A DNA stretch of 20,043 bases, taken from JAUWPO01 sp965603285. Its GTDB lineage: Bacteria; Chloroflexota; Anaerolineae; Anaerolineales; UBA4823. The stretch is taken from NCBI GenBank assembly GCA_965603285.1, contig CBFDCK010000046.1:1-20043 (forward strand). Direction: 5' to 3'. The notes under the pieces were generated by a model, which had not been told where the DNA came from, did no database searches, and worked only from the letters and a program-made list of their open reading frames with translations. Shown here in pieces: positions 13,955 to 20,043 of this stretch. Made by a program: the position numbers and the translations under genes. Position 1 is the stretch's first letter, and each line of letters starts with the position of its first letter.

Positions 13955-13977
13955 TTAAATTGAAACGGAGTTCAGGA

Positions 13978-14469
13978 TTGAATTTCATCTTTCGTTTTCT
14001 CAAATCCAGGCATCCCTTCGAATACTCCCAAATCACCGACCAGCTTTATGTGGCTGCCTGGCCTACTGGTGAAGATTACGATGTGCTCAAAGAGCTAGGA
14101 GTGCGTCTTGTGATAAATATGGATTGGGTGCCCGCTGACGAGAAGCTCAGCGAACCGCCCCTTCGTGTACTGGCACTGACAGAAATCGACACCCCACTCA
14201 CACCGATGTCAATGGAAAATATGTGGAAAGGTGTTGACCATGCCGGTAAAACGTTTGAGGATGGAGGCAGGGTGATGGTGTATTGTAAGGGAGGCGTGCA
14301 CCGAAGCGTAGTGATGGCTTGCTGCATATTAATCTCACAAGGTTACAGTGCCGAAGAAGCTATGGCCCGGGTGAAAGAACGCCGTCCCGTTGCAGATCCC
14401 AATACCGAGCATTTTAAATCACGCATCTTGAAATTCGAAGGTGAATGGAACGCCCAACGTGACGGATAA
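13978..14469 (+). CDS. Dual-specificity-type phosphatase, copy 1
   Basis: The product has 163 residues from TTG 13978, which is served by CGGAG ending 7 bases upstream; a TTG at 13960 is possible but lacks a ribosome site. The PTP loop is VYCKGGVHRS (C103, R109), and the D of LTEIDTPLTP (D71) is the likely general acid. HPFEYSQITDQLYVAAWPTG and LGVRLVINMDW are the DSP N-terminal pattern, and GYSAEEAMARVKERRPVADP is the alpha5-alpha6 tail. Tyr replaces the usual His before the catalytic Cys, so activity could be altered. DSP phosphatases act on phosphoproteins or on lipids (PTPMT1 type). Genomic pairing with the lipid kinases favours a lipid or small-molecule substrate; this is inference. Confidence 0.84.
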   Translation: MNFIFRFLKSRHPFEYSQITDQLYVAAWPTGEDYDVLKELGVRLVINMDWVPADEKLSEPPLRVLALTEIDTPLTPMSMENMWKGVDHAGKTFEDGGRVMVYCKGGVHRSVVMACCILISQGYSAEEAMARVKERRPVADPNTEHFKSRILKFEGEWNAQRDG

Positions 14470-14935
14470 AGCCACTTCTCCGCATATCTCTCAGATCACC
14501 GATTATCTCTACATATCCGCCTTCCCGCGAGGAAAGCATGTTGAGGAGATCGTCGCTTTGGGTGTGCGCCTGGTGCTTTCGATGCATTGGATGCGGCCTA
14601 CGAAAATGCTGGGAAAACCGCCGGTCAAGTTATTGTGGCTGCCAACTTTTGATAATATGTTCCTCCCCATGCCTATAAAGACCTTGGAAAAAGGTGTGAG
14701 GGCAGCTTTGCCCGTCATCGATGAGAGCGGTTCAGTTCTTGTGCACTGCAAGTCGGGTATACACCGCAGTGTCGCTCAGGCGGCTTGCGTGCTGATCGGT
14801 ATGGGTTACAACGCTGATGATGCCATGGAACTCATCAAAGAGAAGCGTGCCGTAGCCGATCCGTATGCCAGGCATATCCAGAAACGCATCCGAAAGTTCG
14901 AAAGTCAATGGCAGAGTCAAAAAAACCAAAGTTAA
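14441..14935 (+). CDS. Dual-specificity-type phosphatase, copy 2
   Basis: The product has 164 residues. It overlaps the preceding phosphatase by 29 bases, with GAAGGTG just upstream of ATG 14441. The canonical loop is intact: VHCKSGIHRS (H102, C103, R109), with D71 in LPTFDNMFLP as probable acid. PHISQITDYLYISAFPRGKH, ALGVRLVLSMHWMRPTK and GYNADDAMELIKEKRAVADP align position for position with copy 1, so the two arose by tandem duplication. Copy 2 keeps the His that copy 1 has lost, so it is the likelier active enzyme. The third lipid-kinase gene begins 20 bases after its stop. Confidence 0.87.
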   Translation: MNGTPNVTDKATSPHISQITDYLYISAFPRGKHVEEIVALGVRLVLSMHWMRPTKMLGKPPVKLLWLPTFDNMFLPMPIKTLEKGVRAALPVIDESGSVLVHCKSGIHRSVAQAACVLIGMGYNADDAMELIKEKRAVADPYARHIQKRIRKFESQWQSQKNQS

Positions 14936-14955
14936 TCAAATAGAAGGAGCAAAAA

Positions 14956-15843
14956 ATGTCCCTACCTTATCCAAAAGTTCACGTAGTTATCAACCCAGCT
15001 GCCGGGCAGGATGAACCGATCGTGAATGTGCTCAACGATGTTTTCCATTTGGCTGGGGTTGATTGGGATATCAGCCTGACCCACAAATCAGGCGATGCTA
15101 CTCGTTTGGCAGCCGAAGCCGCAGCATCGGGGATAGATCTGGTAGCCGCCTACGGCGGTGATGGCACTCAAATGGAAATTGCCAACGGCTTACTGGGCAC
15201 CGGGGTGCCCCAGGCGATCCTGCCGGGCGGTACCGGTAACGCCATGGCCCATGACCTTGGCATTTCGCTCAAACTGCGGGAGGCGGCTGAGTTGATCGTC
15301 ACCAGTCCCAATCGGCGTGCTGTAGACCTGGCGAAGAAAGGCGATACGGTCTTCATGTTGCGGGCTTACGCCGGATTTAGTGCGGATGAAGCGGCCAGCC
15401 GCGAAGAAAAAGACAAATACGGCCAGCTCGCTTACATACAGGCGGGTTTGAAATTTATCAAAGAAGTACCGGCAGCGCATTATAAAGCCACAGTCGATGG
15501 GGAAGTCATCGAAGGCGAAGCGTTGATTTGCTTCATTCTCAACGCCGGTTCGATTGGTGGTGTTATGGGTATGGAAATCCCGAAGGTCGGTGATGTCAGC
15601 CTTAGTGATGGCTATCTGGACTTATATGCCGTTACCAAGAGTGTACAGCCCTTACGAGCGATCTCCAAACATATTTTCCATCACGAAGGCTCGGATGCCG
15701 GGGTCTACTATTGGCGTGGCAAAGAGATCACCCTCGAGGCCGATCCAGTTCAGGATGTCTGGATCGACGGCGAGTTTGGCGGCAAAACCCCCTTTAAAGT
15801 CAACGCCATGCCCCAGGCATTGGAAATTGTAGTCCCCACCTAG
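14956..15843 (+). CDS. Diacylglycerol-kinase-family lipid kinase, copy 3
   Basis: The product has 295 residues. Ribosome site AAGGAG about 7 bases before ATG is strong. VHVVINPAAGQDEPIVNVLN (8-27), GGDGT (67-71), LPGGTGNAMAHDLGISLK (89-106), VSLSDGYLDLYAV and VWIDGEFGGKTPF (the DGE motif) define an apparently complete catalytic domain. It is closest to copy 2. It ends the kinase/phosphatase block; a 7-base hairpin (AGTCCCC/GGGGACT, 15831-15850) covers its stop codon. It is probably membrane-associated by lipid binding, since no membrane helix is seen. Substrate unknown. Confidence 0.9.
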   Translation: MSLPYPKVHVVINPAAGQDEPIVNVLNDVFHLAGVDWDISLTHKSGDATRLAAEAAASGIDLVAAYGGDGTQMEIANGLLGTGVPQAILPGGTGNAMAHDLGISLKLREAAELIVTSPNRRAVDLAKKGDTVFMLRAYAGFSADEAASREEKDKYGQLAYIQAGLKFIKEVPAAHYKATVDGEVIEGEALICFILNAGSIGGVMGMEIPKVGDVSLSDGYLDLYAVTKSVQPLRAISKHIFHHEGSDAGVYYWRGKEITLEADPVQDVWIDGEFGGKTPFKVNAMPQALEIVVPT

Positions 15844-15850
15844 GGGGACT
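15831..15850 (+). terminator. GC-rich hairpin across the last lipid-kinase stop codon
   Basis: AGTCCCC (15831-15837) and GGGGACT (15844-15850) pair perfectly around ACCTAG, which contains the stop codon. No T run follows. It marks the end of the block and could pause or protect the transcript, but intrinsic termination is unproven. Confidence 0.35.
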
Positions 15851-15867
15851 CAACTAGAGTAAGTCGT

Positions 15868-16234
15868 ATGACAAAAATAACTGGAAAAACCATTGAGCAA
15901 TATTAAATCGCCGAACCAATCGATAACTTTGGTGAGGTTCTCAGCTACAAGAGTATTCCACCTGAAATGAACCGTTATGTGGCGGTCAAGGCTCTCATGC
16001 CCAATCTAGCTCATGGTCCAGCCGCGGTTCAGGCTTTCACATAGCAATAAAACCTGCTCGCCCAAGTTACCTGCGATTTATATGCGGTCAATCAGGTATA
16101 CCAGAAAGTTAGATATGGCTGCCGCTGGGCGTCGATTTCTACTGCAAAGGGGTAGCATACCAGGAGAGGTACCGCAAGTCCGGAATGACCTTCGAGAACA
16201 CAAATCAACGTCACCCTATCATATGATGAATTAA
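15868..16234 (+). pseudogene. Decayed serine/threonine protein kinase N-terminus
   Basis: The frame from ATG 15868 reads MTKITGKTIEQY, stop (15904), IAEPIDNFGEVLSYKSIPPE then MNRYVAVKALMPNLAHGPAA, then stops at 16042 and 16048. This is the N-lobe pattern of bacterial Hanks-type kinases: the glycine-rich loop (normally IGxGGMGEVYKA, here DNFGEVLSYKS) and the VAVK lysine of strand 3. Degraded continuation includes QVYQKVRYG (normally QVYDF..) and, in a different frame (16115-16234), a stretch FLLQRGSIPGEVPQVRNDL that resembles the helix after the hinge. Three stops and at least one frameshift show it is dead; the catalytic loop and DFG were not found. Confidence 0.72.
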
Positions 16235-16343
16235 TACACGAATTTCTATAACAGGTCTTAATAAAAGGAATTGACCAGGTGCATATATATAGCTTTTTCA
16301 ATAATATCGTCGCCTGTTTACGGCCGTCATAATTGCTTGCCTA

Positions 16344-17678
16344 ATGTTTGCCATTCTAGCGTCCGCCTGCAGTACAGCAGCACCTGATTCGGCCTCGACA
16401 CCAACTGCACCAGCAGTGACCGGTACCGCTGCTCCAGCAGAAAATGGAACTCAGTCTGCAGAAGCCGCACAGCCGGAAGAAGACACACCACCTGCCGAAG
16501 GAGAAGATGTTGGATCTGTCCAGGATGTAGCCACAGCTGTTTCTGCGCGTACACCGGTACCAACGTCGACCCCTGATCGAATTGACCACGAGATCGAAGA
16601 AATTACATCTCAAGCTGGTCTTTCCGAAACAACCGTATTAGGTCTTCAAGTAGAAGATTGGTTCAACTTGATTATTTCCATTCTTATCGCCTTGGCAGGT
16701 TACTTCATTATTATCAAATTAGTGACGAAACTCTTACTATGGCTTGTCAATCGAACCGAGGAGAAGCTGGATGATGAAATCCTGTCACTCATCGCGAAAT
16801 ATTTGAACTGGTTGTTGTTGTTATTATTGATCCGATTTGCTTTATTAAGGCTGGATTTTCTTGGAGAAAATATAAGAACCATTATCAATGATCTTATCTT
16901 TATATCGGGGGTAGGAATAATAAGCGTCATCGCGATGGATATTATCCAATTCGCTGTTAGCAGGTACGAGGCGAGTTTAGAGACCGACGAGGATCAGCGC
17001 AAGCTCACTCCGTTTATTATCGTGGTCAAACGGATAGCCCAAACCATGGTATTAATAGTTGCCTTCAACATCATTTTGTCCCACTTTGGGATCAACATCA
17101 GCATCATATTAGTCATACTGATCGTAAGTGGGCTCATTATTTCTTTTGGCGCTCAGGATATCCTTTCGGACGTGCTCAGTGGTTATATCATTTTGATTGA
17201 CAAGCCCTTCCGGGTGGGTGATTCCATACTGATAAAAGAGCTGGATACCAGAGGTATCGTATTGGAGATTGGGACCCGTACCACACAAATTAAAACCGGG
17301 GATAACCGGGAAGTGATCATCCCTAACTCAAGCATTGGTGAAAGCCAGGTGGTCAATTACACCTATCCGGACTCTAAATTTCGGGTGCAGACTGAGATCG
17401 GTGTCGCTTATGGCACGGATATCATGAAGATGAGGAAGATCATTGAAGGTGCTGTACGCGGGGTTGAAGGTGTGCTGCCTGATAAGCCGGTCGATATTTT
17501 TTACCTTAAGTTTGGTGATTCTGCCCGGCTGGTGCGTGTGCGTTGGTGGATAGACAATTATAAGGATGAATACCCCATGCTCGATAAGGTGAACTCAGTG
17601 CTGGAGCTCGCGCTTGGTGAAGCTGGGATTGAATTACCTAACAATACCTACGATCTGAATGTCAAAAGCAATGAATAA
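16344..17678 (+). CDS. MscS-family mechanosensitive channel with lipoprotein-type N-terminus
   Basis: The product has 444 residues from ATG 16344. The first ten residues read MFAILASACS, ending in a lipobox-like LASAC. Upstream in the same frame the codons spell RRLFTAVIIACL, the basic and hydrophobic part of a normal signal peptide, with no ATG, GTG or TTG before a stop at 16302; CTG 16314 or a lost start is likely. A Thr/Pro/Ala-rich linker (15-75) leads to three or four membrane helices (105-280), then the MscS pore helix and beta domain: GLIISFGAQDILSDVLSG, LIDKPFRVGDSILIKE, VIIPNSSIGESQVVNYTYPD. Full MscS domain present. An outer lipoprotein-like extension on an MscS channel is unusual. 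Confidence 0.85.
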   Translation: MFAILASACSTAAPDSASTPTAPAVTGTAAPAENGTQSAEAAQPEEDTPPAEGEDVGSVQDVATAVSARTPVPTSTPDRIDHEIEEITSQAGLSETTVLGLQVEDWFNLIISILIALAGYFIIIKLVTKLLLWLVNRTEEKLDDEILSLIAKYLNWLLLLLLIRFALLRLDFLGENIRTIINDLIFISGVGIISVIAMDIIQFAVSRYEASLETDEDQRKLTPFIIVVKRIAQTMVLIVAFNIILSHFGINISIILVILIVSGLIISFGAQDILSDVLSGYIILIDKPFRVGDSILIKELDTRGIVLEIGTRTTQIKTGDNREVIIPNSSIGESQVVNYTYPDSKFRVQTEIGVAYGTDIMKMRKIIEGAVRGVEGVLPDKPVDIFYLKFGDSARLVRVRWWIDNYKDEYPMLDKVNSVLELALGEAGIELPNNTYDLNVKSNE

Positions 17679-17799
17679 TCGTATAAAATGTTGATACCTC
17701 TTTCAAGTATATAAATTGTTAAAAGCTAAAGTAGTTAGGATTGTGACAAATCTAAAAAAAGGCAGAGTAGAAATTTTGTTGATGCCAAGAGTTGAAGAG

Positions 17800-17820
17800 C
17801 CGTCCTGAAGGTCAGGATGG
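17800..17820 (+). repeat. Hairpin between MscS and SulP genes
   Basis: CCGTCCTGA and TCAGGATGG (17800-17808 and 17812-17820) form a 9-bp stem with one G-T pair and a three-base loop. It has no T run. It lies 60 bases ahead of the SulP start and could be a leader structure. Confidence 0.4.
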
Positions 17821-17881
17821 AGGAAAATCGCCTATTAATTGAGGGACAAAACATGTTGGAAGGATAATTAAGGAGTAAACG

Positions 17882-19621
17882 ATGGCCGCAGTTAAAGAAA
17901 TAAAAAAAGAAAAACAGGGCGGGATTGCACGCTTCCTGCCGATCGTAGGATGGCTGCCCAAGTATGACCGCTCCTGGTTAAAGAACGATATCATCGCCGG
18001 TCTCTCGGTTTGGGCTCTGATGGTGCCCACCTCCCTGGGGTATGCCACCATCAGCGGTGTGCCGGTCCAGTACGGCCTCTACGCCGCGGCAATGGGCTTG
18101 ATCGCCTTCGCCTTGTTCACCACCTCCAAACAAGTCACCCAGGGTCCCAGTTCGTCGACGGCAGCTGTTTTAGGAGCAGCTGTACTGGCTGTGGCTTCGG
18201 CGGGTTCGGATGAGGCTGTAGCCGTAGCAGCTGCCATTGTGTTTGTAGCCGGACTATTATTCATCATTATGTACTTGTTGAAAATGGGATGGATTTCCGA
18301 ATTTCTGGCAGCCAGTGTACTGACGGGCTTTACCTTCGGTGTGGCTATCAATGTCGCCGCAGGCGAGCTGTTCAAAATCACCGGCACGGAGAAAGCTGGC
18401 GATAATACCTGGCAGAAATTGTGGACCTGGATCACCAGCCTGCCTGAGACCAGCATTCCCACTTTAGTAGTGGGAGTCTTGGCGCTTCTATTGGTATTTG
18501 GGCTCAAGTTTTTCGCCCCCAAGGTGCCGGGCGCATTAGTAGCAGTCGTGCTGGGTATCGGGGCGACCGCCCTGTTTGGTCTGGGCGAACTGGGTGTGGA
18601 ACTGATCGCTGAAGTACCCAGCGGCCTGCCCAGTTTCACGCTGCCTGACATAGGCATGATCCTGGATAACCTGGCAATGATCGTGGGTGCAGCGGTCGGA
18701 TTGCTGCTGATTGGTTTTTCAGTGACCACCGCGGCAGTACGCGATTACGCCAACAAACACAATTACCGCATTGATATCAACCAGGAACTGCTGGCCCAGG
18801 GCATGTCAAACGTATCTTCAGGCTTATTCCAGGGCATATTCGACAACGGCAGTCTTTCCAAGAGCCCGGTCAACGATGACGCCGGGGCAAGGTCGCAATT
18901 ATCCAACCTGGCTCAGGCTGTCTTCATAATCCTGACTTTGATGTTCCTGGCGCCTATGTTTTCATTCCTACCGGCGGCTGTCTTAGGGGCAATCATTATA
19001 GAAGCAGTCGTAATGGGCATGATGGATGTGGGTGAAATGAAGCGTCTGTTTAAAGTGAAGCCATTTGAATTCCTGGCAGCCATAGCTGCACTGCTGGGTG
19101 TGATGACATTTGGGATTTTGCAGGGTGTGGTCATCGGTGTGGCTTTATCCATCGTCTGGCTGGTGGCTGTATCTGCTCTGCCTTACATCCCCGAACTGGG
19201 GCGAAAACCCAATACACACGCATTCTTTGACCTGAATGAGCATCCTGACAACCAGACTTATCCAGGTCTGAGCATCTTGCGCTTTGATGGTGGGTTGATC
19301 TTCGTCAACGCTGATGCGTTGAACGACCGCCTGCGGGATGTGCGCGTGCATGCAGACCCTCCGCTGAACGGCGTCATTCTCAGCATGGAAGGTGTCAATT
19401 TTATCGATACTGAAGGCGCTGATACCCTGATGAAGATAGCTTTGGCTGGAAAAGACCAAAACATCGACTTGCACCTTGCACGCGTAAAACCGCAGGTGTT
19501 GGAGGTGTTGCAGAGAGATGGTGTGGTCGAATTGATCGGCACCGAACACATCCATGACGATATTGCTGCCGCAGTCGATATGCATTTAAGCAGGTATCCT
19601 ATGGACGAGCAATATCTATAG
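17882..19621 (+). CDS. SulP-family anion transporter with STAS domain
   Basis: The product has 579 residues, full length. Ribosome site AAGGAG about 7 bases upstream of ATG. The transporter part (30-430) shows DIIAGLSVWALMVPTSLGYA, ISGVPVQYGLYAAAMGLIAF, TQGPSSSTAAVLGAAVLAVA, AQGMSNVSSGLFQGIFDNGS and SKSPVNDDAGARSQLSNLAQ, typical of SLC26/SulP proteins. The pore helices are followed by a STAS domain (about 465-570) with ILRFDGGLIFVNADALNDRL, GVILSMEGVNFIDTEGADTL and VLEVLQRDGVVELIGTEHIH. Bacterial SulP proteins move sulfate, bicarbonate or other anions, and the exact substrate is unknown. It shares the N-terminal layout with the fragment at 3828. Confidence 0.93.
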   Translation: MAAVKEIKKEKQGGIARFLPIVGWLPKYDRSWLKNDIIAGLSVWALMVPTSLGYATISGVPVQYGLYAAAMGLIAFALFTTSKQVTQGPSSSTAAVLGAAVLAVASAGSDEAVAVAAAIVFVAGLLFIIMYLLKMGWISEFLAASVLTGFTFGVAINVAAGELFKITGTEKAGDNTWQKLWTWITSLPETSIPTLVVGVLALLLVFGLKFFAPKVPGALVAVVLGIGATALFGLGELGVELIAEVPSGLPSFTLPDIGMILDNLAMIVGAAVGLLLIGFSVTTAAVRDYANKHNYRIDINQELLAQGMSNVSSGLFQGIFDNGSLSKSPVNDDAGARSQLSNLAQAVFIILTLMFLAPMFSFLPAAVLGAIIIEAVVMGMMDVGEMKRLFKVKPFEFLAAIAALLGVMTFGILQGVVIGVALSIVWLVAVSALPYIPELGRKPNTHAFFDLNEHPDNQTYPGLSILRFDGGLIFVNADALNDRLRDVRVHADPPLNGVILSMEGVNFIDTEGADTLMKIALAGKDQNIDLHLARVKPQVLEVLQRDGVVELIGTEHIHDDIAAAVDMHLSRYPMDEQYL

Positions 19622-19664
19622 AAAAAATTGGAGAACTGGTAGCAAAGTTCAAAATGGAGAAATT

Positions 19665-19890
19665 ATGAGCCAACATCCAGAAAGTAAGCATCGGATTTTA
19701 GATAATTTTTTTTATTGATGTACTCTTTGACCGCAGGACCCGTCCTATTTTTATCTATAGAGCGATCTAAATCCTGATTGGCATATTTATGGTTGCCCAG
19801 ATCATCCTCTTTAGGGCAGTCTTCACAAAAGTGTTTGCCTCGATATTTGGCTCAATGGCCATTTCACAGGAAGATCAGGGTCAGAGTTAG
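19665..19890 (+). pseudogene. Decayed small two-helix membrane protein
   Basis: ATG 19665 follows TGGAG (6 bases) and reads MSQHPESKHRILDNFFY before TGA 19716, just after a run of eight T. One base out, the frame continues DVLFDRRTRPIFIYRAI, stop, ILIGIFMVAQIILFRAVFTK, then VFASIFGSMAISQEDQG and TAG 19888. The sum looks like a small protein with a DRRTRP basic patch and two membrane helices, broken by a frameshift in the T run and an in-frame stop. The family was not recognised; an ion-channel-like N-terminus was considered but cannot be shown. Confidence 0.45.
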
Positions 19891-20043
19891 GAAATCCTCG
19901 TTATAGTTAAAATCACGATAGAATTCCACAATTATCCGGACAGCGATATGTATTAAGCCGCCTTTCCTTCTTCACGTCTGGTGCAACCCCGGTAACACTG
20001 CATGGAAACTATGGACTTCTTAGATATTGTTACCCACTTATAT
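19891..20043. other. Non-coding end of the window
   Basis: I see no open frame of note, no ribosome site followed by a start, and no convincing hairpin in these last 153 bases. A gene could begin beyond the edge. Confidence 0.4.

Noticed and set aside
16013..16234. 73-codon + strand ORF as an independent gene
   Set aside because: Its end reads as frameshifted kinase remnant and it starts inside kinase-like sequence in another frame.
18079..18729. 216-codon antisense ORF inside SulP
   Set aside because: Shadow of the codon pattern of the intact SulP gene; no start signal or recognisable domain.
1..20043. CRISPR array, tRNA or rRNA
   Set aside because: No regularly spaced direct repeats, cloverleaf or conserved rRNA stretches were seen on either strand.

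Overview
The window looks like a chromosomal segment of an uncultured or environmental bacterium, most plausibly Chloroflexota (Anaerolineae-like). That placement is an inference from gene content: stress and envelope families such as DUF1269, DUF2252, DUF7144, LURP-one-related, HdeD-like DUF308, SulP with STAS, AI-2E-type permease and YegS-like lipid kinases, plus Pro/Thr-rich lipoproteins and SH3b proteins. No rRNA, tRNA, CRISPR array or complete mobile element was seen. All convincing genes lie on the + strand, mostly with strong AGGAG-type ribosome sites.

Layout. 1-480 has no confident gene. 481-852 is a stand-alone response-regulator receiver. 1001-1786 is a DUF1269 protein with an acidic repetitive tail. 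2094-3800 is a small helical protein followed by a DUF2252 kinase-fold protein. 3828-4315 is a wreck: the N-terminal 70 codons of a SulP transporter run into the decayed C-terminal end of an IS3-family transposase, followed by two strong hairpins. 4503-7855 holds small envelope or unknown proteins: DUF7144, a double-SH3b membrane protein, a 40-residue hydrophobic ORF, an Arg-rich ORF with an apparent 1-base frameshift, a Lys-headed acidic helical protein, a palindromic repeat fused to an Ig-like-domain remnant, and a proline-rich bitopic protein. 8155-10720 carries a LURP-one protein, a CPA1-type cation/proton antiporter and an HdeD-like protein.

10762-15843 is the most coherent block: three paralogous diacylglycerol-kinase-family (YegS-like) genes, two tandem paralogous dual-specificity-type phosphatases, a half STAS domain and an AI-2E-family permease. 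Several are separated by a few bases or overlap, so at least most of them are probably co-transcribed. The repeated pairing of lipid-kinase-like and DSP-like phosphatase genes suggests a lipid (or other small polyol) phosphorylation/dephosphorylation module at the membrane; this is inference.

15868-16234 is a decayed serine/threonine kinase. 16344-17678 is an MscS-type channel with a lipoprotein-like N-terminus, and 17882-19621 is an intact SulP-STAS transporter. The 3' end holds a decayed small membrane protein.

Gene decay is a recurring theme. Fragments of SulP, IS3 transposase, an Ig-like protein, a kinase and a small membrane protein lie among intact genes. Two otherwise well-conserved genes (LURP-one, MscS) have their expected N-terminus encoded upstream of the first usable ATG with no standard start codon.
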